This document shows positions 8,631 to 17,900 of a DNA stretch of 45,230 nt, piece by piece. A program made the position numbers and the translations under genes. This DNA comes from Candidatus Elulimicrobium sp. GTDB lineage: Bacteria; Patescibacteriota; Minisyncoccia; Phycocordibacterales; UBA918. Under the pieces are notes generated by a model that worked only from the letters and a program-made list of their open reading frames with translations, ran no database searches and was not told the DNA's origin. The DNA lies in the NCBI GenBank assembly GCA_020720815.1, contig DYNY01000001.1:29304-74533 (forward strand), in the 5' to 3' direction. Within the stretch, counting starts at the first letter, position 1; each line of letters opens with the position of its first letter.

Positions 8631-9533
8631 TCAATCTCGCAAAAACTTAGTGACCACTCTTAATACATCGCTTTCTTGTCCGCTAGTAAACCAGACAATT
8701 GTTTGATCGCGCTTTAACCAGGTCAATTGTCGCTTGGCGTACTGCCAGTTTTTTTGTTCAAAGCGGTCGATGAATTCGACCTCGGTAATTTCTTTGTTTA
8801 GCAGTGCTAAACCAAGGGTATATTCAAAACCAATTTCGTCTAGGCGATTCTCTGTGACACCCTTAGACAGAAGACTTTTAATTTCATTTAAAAAGCCAAC
8901 CTTAAGCCACTGTCGGGCTCTTTGTCGGTAACGCTCACGCAAAGTCTCTTTATTCGCCTGTAAGCCAATTATGAGCCAATCGTAAGGACTATTTATGGTT
9001 TCTACCTTAGGGATATGCCCAAGTGTTTCCAGTATCTCTAACGCACGTACTATTCGTCGAGGGTTCTGAGTATCAATCTTAGAAAGGAGAGTAGGGTCGA
9101 ATGCTTTTAGACGAATTTTCAATTCTGGAAGAGGCAGTGCTTCTAATTCAGCTCGGAGTTTTTGGTTTGGTGGTACAGGAGCTTTGCCACTATTGCCACG
9201 CAGTTGGTCAAGGTAGAAGAAAGTACCACCAACGACGATAGGAAGTTTTTCTCGCTTAGTAATATGGCTGATGGCCGACGTAGCGAGAGTAGAGAAGTCG
9301 TGTGCAGAAAAAGTCTCATCTACATCAACAATATCGATGAGGTGATGTGTAACTTCACCCATTTCTTCGGGTGTGATTTTAGCTGTACCAATATCAAGAC
9401 CACGATAAATCTGACGGGAATCAGCAGAGATAATTTCCCCTGAAAATCGCTTGGCCAAAGCCAACGAAAGAGCTGTTTTACCAGATGCAGTTGCGCCCAC
9501 AACAGCAATGGCCTTAAGCTTTTTTTTAGTCAT
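8631..9533 (-). CDS. miaA: tRNA dimethylallyltransferase
   Basis: VVGATASGKTALSLALAKRFSGEIISADSRQIYRGLDIGTAKIT; IVVGGTFFYLDQL; QNPRRIVRALEI; YAKRQLTWLKRD. Confidence 0.95.
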   Translation of the reverse strand: MTKKKLKAIAVVGATASGKTALSLALAKRFSGEIISADSRQIYRGLDIGTAKITPEEMGEVTHHLIDIVDVDETFSAHDFSTLATSAISHITKREKLPIVVGGTFFYLDQLRGNSGKAPVPPNQKLRAELEALPLPELKIRLKAFDPTLLSKIDTQNPRRIVRALEILETLGHIPKVETINSPYDWLIIGLQANKETLRERYRQRARQWLKVGFLNEIKSLLSKGVTENRLDEIGFEYTLGLALLNKEITEVEFIDRFEQKNWQYAKRQLTWLKRDQTIVWFTSGQESDVLRVVTKFLRD

Positions 9534-9566
9534 GTTACGACTATGGAATAGTTTAATTCTTAAGAT

Positions 9567-11066
9567 TTAAAATTCGTCCAGATAAGAAACTTTTGCCCCT
9601 AAAGAAGTTAAGCGTTCGATGAGTTTCTCATAGCCTCGGTTAATACTGTAGATATTGCGTAGGATAGAGTGGCCTTTGGCTCCCAACATGGCAATGAGAA
9701 GTATAGTGGCAGGGCGTAGAGCTGGTGGACAGATGAGCTCAGCTGGTTTGAGTGGGGTTGGGCCGGTGATGTAAATACGGTGTGGGTCTGCTAGGACTGT
9801 TTCGGCACCAAGCTTATCAAGTTCAGTAAAATAGATGGCACGTTTCTCGTAAACCCAATCATGAATAAGAGTTTGACCTTCGGCCTGAGTGGCAATGACC
9901 GCAAAAAAAGGAAGGTTGTCAATATTTAATCCCGGATAAACAGCTGGGTGAATTTTTTCATGCAAAGCTTTAAGCTGTGAAGGTTTGGTTATTAAATCAA
10001 CTAACTTGGTTACACCATTATGACTGAGATAAGGCTTTGATTTTTTGTATTCAAAGCCCATCTTTTCTAGTTTTAGGAGTTCTAGTTCCAAAAAATCAAT
10101 TGGACAACGAGTGATGGTAATAGCAGAATTTGTAACGATAGCAGCTGCAATAAAAAACATCGAATCCGTTGGGTCTTCACTTAGGGTATATTCAACATTA
10201 GTGTTGATATCGGCTACGCCAGTTATAGTTAGAGTAGTTGTACCAATACCTTCGATAACCACCCCTAATTCTTTAAGGAAAAAGCAAACTTCTTGCACCA
10301 TGTAGTTGGCTGAGGCGTATTTAATGATAGTAGTATCGGCCATACCAGCAGCGGCAAAAAGTGTGTTTTCGGTTACTGTATCACCGGATTCGTAGAGTAC
10401 AATTTCGTTTGATTTAGCTGGTGTGCGAGAAATTTCGTAAGTTTCCGATGTGGTTTCAATATTTATACCAAAATTTTCCAAAGCATAGAAATGTGGTCGG
10501 ACAGTGCGACTACCAAGTTTGCAACCACCTGACTGCGGTAGACTGAATTTTTCTAGACTGTGAATTAGTGGGCCGATAAACATTACAATACTACGAGTTC
10601 TTCTAGCCGCTTCGACATTAATTTTTTTTAAATTGAAACGTTTCGGCGGAGTGATTTTGATAGTCGTGTCTTGCCATTCGACGCGCACGCCAATACTCTC
10701 AAGCACTTCAATAATACGGTGCACTTCTTCGATGCGAGGCATGCGGTGCAGGGTAGTGGTACCTCGATTTAAAAGACTGGCACAGAGTAATCCGACCGCT
10801 CCATTTTTTGAGGTGTTGGTTTCAATTACACCCGATAATTTTTTACCGCCTTCGATTTCAATATTTACGGTACCTGGGGAAAGGGTAATAAGATTTTTAC
10901 CAAGGGCCTTACTAATACGCCTAAGCATGTCCGCGCTAACGTTTTGGTTACCACTTTCGATGCGTGCAATAGCGCTCTGAGTAGTTTTAAGAGCTTTGGC
11001 TAAGACAGCCTGGGTCATACCTTTGGTTTCACGAAGATCCGCGATTGATTGTCCAATATTTTTCAT
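9567..11066 (-). CDS. murA: XRE-type HTH domain fused to UDP-N-acetylglucosamine 1-carboxyvinyltransferase (MurA)
   Basis: N-term HTH: IADLRETKGMTQAVLAKALKTTQSAIARIESGNQNVSADMLRRISKALGKNL. MurA body: TSKNGAVGLLCASLL (K/N pair), LPQSGGCKLGSRTVRPH (catalytic Cys loop), EDPTDSMFF, NIYSINRGYEKLIERLTSLGA. Confidence 0.9.
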   Translation of the reverse strand: MKNIGQSIADLRETKGMTQAVLAKALKTTQSAIARIESGNQNVSADMLRRISKALGKNLITLSPGTVNIEIEGGKKLSGVIETNTSKNGAVGLLCASLLNRGTTTLHRMPRIEEVHRIIEVLESIGVRVEWQDTTIKITPPKRFNLKKINVEAARRTRSIVMFIGPLIHSLEKFSLPQSGGCKLGSRTVRPHFYALENFGINIETTSETYEISRTPAKSNEIVLYESGDTVTENTLFAAAGMADTTIIKYASANYMVQEVCFFLKELGVVIEGIGTTTLTITGVADINTNVEYTLSEDPTDSMFFIAAAIVTNSAITITRCPIDFLELELLKLEKMGFEYKKSKPYLSHNGVTKLVDLITKPSQLKALHEKIHPAVYPGLNIDNLPFFAVIATQAEGQTLIHDWVYEKRAIYFTELDKLGAETVLADPHRIYITGPTPLKPAELICPPALRPATILLIAMLGAKGHSILRNIYSINRGYEKLIERLTSLGAKVSYLDEF

Positions 11067-11072
11067 ACGAAA

Positions 11073-11100
11073 TTAATAATAGCATATATGCTATTATTAA
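11073..11100. promoter_or_regulatory. Perfect 28-bp palindrome, candidate operator in the murA/mreB divergent region
   Basis: ttaataatagcata|tatgctattattaa; 6 bp upstream of the HTH-murA ATG, and its outer edge is a -10-like TATTAA on the minus strand. Confidence 0.6.
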
Positions 11101-11140
11101 CCACTTGGTACATTGGTGGAAAAGCGTTACTATATAACAA

Positions 11141-12154
11141 ATGTGGAATAAATTAACTCCTAAAATCGGTATCGACCTTGGTACCACTAGCATTCTTGTT
11201 TTTGTTCCTGGGCAAGGGATTGTGCTTAATGAACCATCTGTTGTCGCTGTTTCCGATGATAACCGGGTTTTGTCGGTAGGGGCTGAGGCTAAGCGTATGA
11301 TTGGCCGCACGCCTGATAGTATAAGAGCGTATCGACCAATGAAGGATGGGGTAATAGCCGACTATCGAGTGACTGAGACAATGCTACGTTATTTTCTTCG
11401 TAAAGCGTTACCACGGTTTAATATTTTTAAACCGGACGTCATGGTCTCTGTTCCGGCTGGCGTAACTTCGACCGAAAGACGAGCGGTGGTGGAGGCGACC
11501 ATTAAGGCTGGCGCACGTAATGCTTACGTTGTAAAAGAGCCAATTTTAGCAGCAATTGGGGCCGGTATTCCTATTTATGAGCCACAGGGTCATATGATTG
11601 TTGATATTGGTGGTGGAACCATAGACGTGGCGGTTATTTCTCTTGGTGGTATCGTGGCGGCTAATTCAGTGAAGTGTGCTGGCAATCGTATCGATACAGC
11701 CATTATTGATTATGTAAAAAAGACTCGTAATCTTTCTATCGGTGAAAAAACGGCTGAAGATATTAAAATCACGGTTGGCTCGGCTTTGCCTTTGGAAGAA
11801 GAGTTGATGATGGAAATTAAGGGTCGCGATGTTCTGTCTGGATTACCGCGCACGACTGAAATCAGGACTAATGAAGTAGTAAGAGCTATTAGTAAAGAAT
11901 TGCGAGAAATGATTAAAGCGATTAAGGATGTTTTTCAGAACACTCCACCCGAATTGGCAGCCGATATTATCGACGGTGGAATAATAATGACCGGTGGAAC
12001 TTCACAATTGAGAAACTTTCCTGAATTAGTGAAAAGACGTACTGGAGTAAAAGCTGAGCTGGCTAATGAAGCATTATTTTGTGTGGTAGCTGGTACCGGT
12101 ATTGCCCTAGAACATCTTGATGCTTACAAGCAAGCAGTTTTGGCTAAGCGGTAG
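11141..12154 (+). CDS. mreB: MreB/Mbl actin-like rod-shape protein (paralogue 1)
   Basis: KIGIDLGTTSILVFVPGQGIVLNEPSVVA; MIVDIGGGTIDVAVISLGG; IIMTGGTSQLRNF. Confidence 0.93.
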   Translation: MWNKLTPKIGIDLGTTSILVFVPGQGIVLNEPSVVAVSDDNRVLSVGAEAKRMIGRTPDSIRAYRPMKDGVIADYRVTETMLRYFLRKALPRFNIFKPDVMVSVPAGVTSTERRAVVEATIKAGARNAYVVKEPILAAIGAGIPIYEPQGHMIVDIGGGTIDVAVISLGGIVAANSVKCAGNRIDTAIIDYVKKTRNLSIGEKTAEDIKITVGSALPLEEELMMEIKGRDVLSGLPRTTEIRTNEVVRAISKELREMIKAIKDVFQNTPPELAADIIDGGIIMTGGTSQLRNFPELVKRRTGVKAELANEALFCVVAGTGIALEHLDAYKQAVLAKR

Positions 12155-12219
12155 GGCCTATTATATTTTTGGTGGATAGAGAGGTCAATAAAGTTGTACC
12201 CTAAGGTACAATACATATT

Positions 12220-14985
12220 ATGTCTGAACGTATTCTGGTACAGTTTTCTTCGCCTGAAGAGGAGATTCGCTATTTGCGCGAGCAGATGGCTGTTAAGGAG
12301 CGAGAGCTTATGTCCCGTAGTGCGGAAGTTGATGCCAGTGATATAGAGACAATTGGCAGGCAAGAGCTTAAGGAATATTCACAATTTACACCCAAGGTGA
12401 TACTTTCTAGAGAGCATGGTATGCCTGATTTAGCTATTGCTACTTCGGTGGAGCAGGCTAGTTATTCACCTGATCCAGTCGGAGAGGTAATGAACATTGC
12501 GATTGAGAAAGGCATTCGAAATGCCTTGTCTGTCTTAGAGAAGATGAGTAACGCCTATGTTGTTGATGAAGTACATAGAAAATTGATCGAACACATTCGC
12601 TCTGGAGCCACGATCCAAGATTTACGTGAAGATGTACCACCTTGGCACATGCTTAATATGACTCTTTACGAAGTAACTTTACCGGAGGTTAAGGGAACTG
12701 ATGGAAAAGAGTACCAACTAGCGGAGTTGGTGGGTATGATGGAGCAACTCTTTGCTGGTTTGAGGACCATTGGCTCACAGGAAGCTGAGAATCACTTTGT
12801 GATTGAGATAGCAGTAGCAGACAAGAGTGACGATATTGTTTTTTATGTCGCTGTACCGAGTAAGTTTCAATCTTTGTTTGAAAAGCAGACACTATCACTT
12901 TTTCCCCACGCTGAACTTATTATCCAAAAGCATGATTATAATATTTTCGTTGATAATGGTACATCTATCGTCTCGGAGGCCCAACTTAAAAAGCATCCTA
13001 TTTATCCGCTACGTACGGCTGACGGTTTTTCATCCGATCCATTAGCAGTTATCTTAAATGCTTTTTCAAAAATAGAGAAAGAAGGAGGAGGAGCGGCGGT
13101 GCAGTTTGTGATGCGTCACCCACAAAAGAAGTATCGTAAATCTTATGAAGAAATAATCAAAAATATCGGTAAAGGAATGAAGGCAGGAGAAGCGATTTCA
13201 CGTAGTACTATTGGTGGAGAGCTAATGGGTTCGGTTAGTGACTTCCTTTTTAGTGGTAAAAAGGATAAAGAGGCTGAAATTAAAACATCACCAGACGCTG
13301 ACAAGGTAGAGATTTTTGCAAGAAAAATCAAAGCCGATATAATCGAGACAAATATCAGAATTGCTGTTTCAGCTTTGCAAGAGAGTCGAGCCGAACAAAT
13401 TTTGACTGAAATAGAATCCACCTTTAACCAGTTTGATTTGGTGGAAGGGAATGACATTGGCTTTAAGCGGGCCAGGGGTGGTTCGCTTCTACGTTTACAA
13501 AGAGCCTTTTCGTTTCGTGAGTTCATTAATGACGCTACTTTACCTATATCATTAAACGAACTTTCTACCCTTATTCATTTTCCTGGAAACGGTATTCTTA
13601 GTTCACCGCAATTTAAACAATCCCAGTCAGTCACTGCACCAGCTCCGCTTGATATGCCAACATCCGGGACCCTCTTGGGAGTAAACAAGCATCGTAATGT
13701 GGAGACTCCGATCTATATGACTGAGATGGACCGCATGCGACACCTCTATATTATTGGTCAGACTGGCGTAGGTAAGTCAAAGTTAATGACCAACATTATT
13801 ATTCAGGATATTCAACAGGGTAATGGTGTCTGTATGATTGACCCGCATGGTACTGATATTGAAGAGGTACTGGGAGCCATACCACCGGAGCGAGCTAAAG
13901 ACGTGATTTACTTCGACCCATCGCGCATGGATAACGTGGTTGGGCTTAATATGCTCGAGTACGATATCAATAAGCCTGAGCAAAAAACCTTTGTGGTCAA
14001 TGAGCTCTTTTCGATTTTTCAAAAGCTGTATGGAGCCAATCCGGAGAGTATGGGGCCGATGTTTGAACAGTACTTTCGTAACGCCACAATGTTGGTGATG
14101 GAAGACCCTGAGAGTGGTAATACCCTCATGGATATTTCTCGTGTCATGGTTGATGCTCAGTACCGTCGATACAAATTGTCTAAAGCTAAGAACCCAGTCG
14201 TGGTCCAGTTTTGGACCGAGATTGCAACGAAGGCTGGTGGGGAAGCGTCACTCGAAAATATTGTGCCATATATTGTATCTAAGTTTGACGTGTTTACCGC
14301 TAACGATTACATGCGTCCGATTATTGGTCAACAAAAATCTTCTTTCAATTTCCGTCAATTAATGGATGAGAAAAAGATTCTTTTGGTTAATCTGTCTAAA
14401 GGTCGGCTGGGTGAAATCAACGCCAACCTTATCGGCATGATTGTTGTTGGTAAAATTTTAATGGCGGCGCTTTCGCGTGTAGATGACGTAACTAAAAGCT
14501 TTCCATCGTTTTATCTTCACATTGATGAGTTCCATTTTATTTCTACACCAGCCATTGCTTCGATTTTGTCTGAAGCCAGAAAATATAAACTCAGTCTTAC
14601 TGTAGTGCATCAGTATATTGCACAGCTAGATCAAAATATTAAGGATGCAATTTTTGGTAACGTCGGCTCGATAATTGCTCTACGTGTCGGTACTGAAGAT
14701 GCCCAATTCCTAGAACAACAATTCGCCCCAGTCTTTAATGCTAAAGACATTATGAATATTCCAAACTACAACGCAATCTTACGTATTTTGGCCAACGGCA
14801 TCCCTACTAAACCTTTCAGTATGGCAACTTCGACGCCGATTAAATCAGACCCAGCGCGCGTTCAGGCGATGATAAATGAAAGCGCGGCGCGCAATGGCCG
14901 ACCACGAGCCGAAGTAGAGGCGGAGATATCGGCTAGATACGCCAAGAAGCCAGCCCCTGCGCAGTCTTTGGGTGGTATAGTGTAG
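12220..14985 (+). CDS. VirD4/TraG-like type IV secretion / HerA-superfamily ATPase
   Basis: Walker A HLYIIGQTGVGKSKLM; VCMIDPHGTDIEEVL; Walker B FPSFYLHIDEFHFIST; SLTVVHQYIAQLD. Confidence 0.8.
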   Translation: MSERILVQFSSPEEEIRYLREQMAVKERELMSRSAEVDASDIETIGRQELKEYSQFTPKVILSREHGMPDLAIATSVEQASYSPDPVGEVMNIAIEKGIRNALSVLEKMSNAYVVDEVHRKLIEHIRSGATIQDLREDVPPWHMLNMTLYEVTLPEVKGTDGKEYQLAELVGMMEQLFAGLRTIGSQEAENHFVIEIAVADKSDDIVFYVAVPSKFQSLFEKQTLSLFPHAELIIQKHDYNIFVDNGTSIVSEAQLKKHPIYPLRTADGFSSDPLAVILNAFSKIEKEGGGAAVQFVMRHPQKKYRKSYEEIIKNIGKGMKAGEAISRSTIGGELMGSVSDFLFSGKKDKEAEIKTSPDADKVEIFARKIKADIIETNIRIAVSALQESRAEQILTEIESTFNQFDLVEGNDIGFKRARGGSLLRLQRAFSFREFINDATLPISLNELSTLIHFPGNGILSSPQFKQSQSVTAPAPLDMPTSGTLLGVNKHRNVETPIYMTEMDRMRHLYIIGQTGVGKSKLMTNIIIQDIQQGNGVCMIDPHGTDIEEVLGAIPPERAKDVIYFDPSRMDNVVGLNMLEYDINKPEQKTFVVNELFSIFQKLYGANPESMGPMFEQYFRNATMLVMEDPESGNTLMDISRVMVDAQYRRYKLSKAKNPVVVQFWTEIATKAGGEASLENIVPYIVSKFDVFTANDYMRPIIGQQKSSFNFRQLMDEKKILLVNLSKGRLGEINANLIGMIVVGKILMAALSRVDDVTKSFPSFYLHIDEFHFISTPAIASILSEARKYKLSLTVVHQYIAQLDQNIKDAIFGNVGSIIALRVGTEDAQFLEQQFAPVFNAKDIMNIPNYNAILRILANGIPTKPFSMATSTPIKSDPARVQAMINESAARNGRPRAEVEAEISARYAKKPAPAQSLGGIV

Positions 14986-14994
14986 GAATATAAT

Positions 14995-17900
14995 ATGTAC
15001 GATGAAGAAAAATTTAAACCCATAAGAAGACATGCTAGGGAGACTGGTATTGAAGATCCATTTGTGGATATTATTGATGGAGCAAGACAGATTGAAAATT
15101 CAAGTAATGAGATTTTGCGGTCATTACAAGCTATTCCGTCGGACTACTTAGATTCTGTAGAAGATCTGGTTACAAGATTCAATGTGGCTTTTTTTGCTAT
15201 TAAAATAACCTTGGTAAAATTACTCGAGAAAAATGAAGTGAATGAAAAAAATCTTGACAAAGCGAATGATTTATTAGAAGAGCTTAAAGAACTAAAAAAC
15301 CAAATAGATACCAAACTTATAGAAAGTGTTGAAACAAATCCGGCTACCGGTTTAGGAGACGAATTGGCTGTTTTACCGACTGGTGAAGTTATAAAGTCAG
15401 AAGAAATTAGTAAAAAATTTACGACTGAAAAAGTTGAATACTGGCACGAAATAGCTAAAGAATATAAGTTTGGAAGGTCTTTTATTGATGATGATGGTTC
15501 ATTACTGCCATTAGTTGATAATTTAAAGGAAGCCAGATCAGTATTGATTGATGTAGGTTATGGGGAAGGTAAGAGTATTTTACCTTCTCACCAAAGGCGA
15601 CTCGATGGATTTAGACTTAGAATTGAGCATTTATATAATGATTTGAGGAGATTAGATTCAAAATCGTCACTGACTCGGGAGTCAAGAGAGCGTGAACGCA
15701 TTAAATTATATAGTTTTATTGAAGAAGAGTATGAACATTTAGGGGAATACATTGCTTATCAAATTGAACACTCACCTATATTTCCAGTGTCGCAAGATAC
15801 TATCGATTTAGCTACGTCACCACAATCGATCGAAGATGAACCAGTATTGGTTACTTTTACACAGCACATAGATAATGTTGTTGCCGGGGATGGGCTAAAG
15901 GACGTTGTGGATACAGTAGTGGACCCAGTAATAAAACCTGATTTAAGTAATGTGCCCACACTGGATGTTAATGACATAGTGCATGATCCATTAATTACCC
16001 CTGGGCCCTTTAAAGGAATTGGAAACAGTGATGCATTACGAAACACACCAAACTTAACTGGTGTAGTTGATAATTTACTTGACTCTAAAAAAGACATAGA
16101 AGAAATTGATTATCAGTTTGTGTTTTTCCAAGCTAATTTGATGCGTGTCGTTTCTGTTTTGTCGGGAATTGGTCTAAGTAGTAATCCAGATTTAGAAATG
16201 GCTGAAAAATTAATTTCAGACTACAAGAATTTTGATACTGATACTTTACAAACATTGGTTAATAAATCTGAATATTTATTAAAATTTAAAGATTTATTGG
16301 AAAAAATAAGGTTAGTAAAAATTAAAGGAGATAATGATGGTGAAATTCATTTCGCTCGTATTATAGAGTTAGATGACGATCAGGTATTGGTAGAGAGAAT
16401 AAGTAGTCCTGGATCAAAAATAACTGCACAGTGGGTTACTTTGGCTGAGCTCAAAGAATTAAACTCATCAGATATTTCAGTAGTTGATGCAGTGAATGAT
16501 TTACCGGTTACGGCTAGTGATGCTACTATAGCTGACAACATTCCAATCACTACAGATACTGGTTTGGATAACATGCCCGTTGATGATAATGACCCAGTTA
16601 CTGCTGATGTTCTATCATCTATAGATGACGTTACGGCCACATCCGAAGCGTCTGTTGTTGAGGTTGAATTAACAACAGACGAAGCTTTGGTCAAAGAAAA
16701 AGAAAGTTACTACAGTTTAAGAGATTCAATCTACAAAAAACACCTAGGATTAAAATACTACTATGAACTAGATAGAGCAGAGATACATATTCAAATGATT
16801 GATTATGTAATTTTGAAGTATAAGGACAATGACTCAATTAGAGAGCAAAAAATTAAAGCTAATGTCGAAGCCTTAGCTAAAATAAACGCACGCTTGGCTC
16901 TGGGATTGCAGGAAATAACACTTGAACCAGATGTTACTCAACTTGAAATGACGAGCTCTGATATTTTAGATTCTGAAATATTGCGCGGGGCTACCGTTAA
17001 TTTTGCTGATTTAGAAAATTCTGATGAAGAATTAGAAATTGCAACTCCACAAGCAACCAAAACGCCGGTTGTTTCTGAGAAGGTAGAACCCTCATATCTT
17101 GACTTGGTGGCGGATGACCCGTTAATGAAAGCGACTTTGCTAGAGGAGCAGAAAGCAAAATGGCGTGAGGGAGTAGGATTGTCGCCAGAGCGCCAGATGG
17201 ATACTGTACTTTTTAGTGAAAGAGAGAAAATGCGTGGTGAGTATGCTAAGGAAAGAACTTTGGCTATAGAGTTACGTAGCAAATTTAAAGAAGCAGAGAC
17301 AAATTATCAGACTAGACTTAAGGAATTTTATGAAAATCGCTCGATCTTTAATAGAGCAAGTGGAGCCATCCGCACTTTGTTTGGGAGTAAGCCCAAGTTA
17401 CCACTGGAATTAGTAAAATTACAGACTATACAAAAATACATCAAAGAGCAGTACGCCCTACAACTAAGAGATGCTTGGGTTAAACGAGCCGGAGCATTTG
17501 TTGGTAACAAAGTTCTGGATGAGGCAAAACCAAGTATTAAAAAGGCTTTTGCTGAAAAATTTGTTCTAGAGCCACGCTCTAAACTACTAGAAGTTCAAGC
17601 CGAAGCCTACGAAAAAGTCGCCCAAAATTCAAAATTTAAGCCAATCATGAGTTTTGTGAGGAAACACAGGACAGCTCTACGTTGGCTGGGTTTTGGTATA
17701 GCTTCTGGTACTGGGGCAGTAGCTGGTGGGGCTTTGCTGGCTGGGTTTAATATGGCTCGGGGGGGGATTTCTACTTTTGGTGGCGCAGCCGCAGCCGCTG
17801 GTATTTATAAACTAAAACAGAAGGGGGTTAATGAAGCTATTTCAAATATAAACTTAGAAAAAGAAAAAGTTGAAAATGAATTTACCTTAGCCAAACTTAA

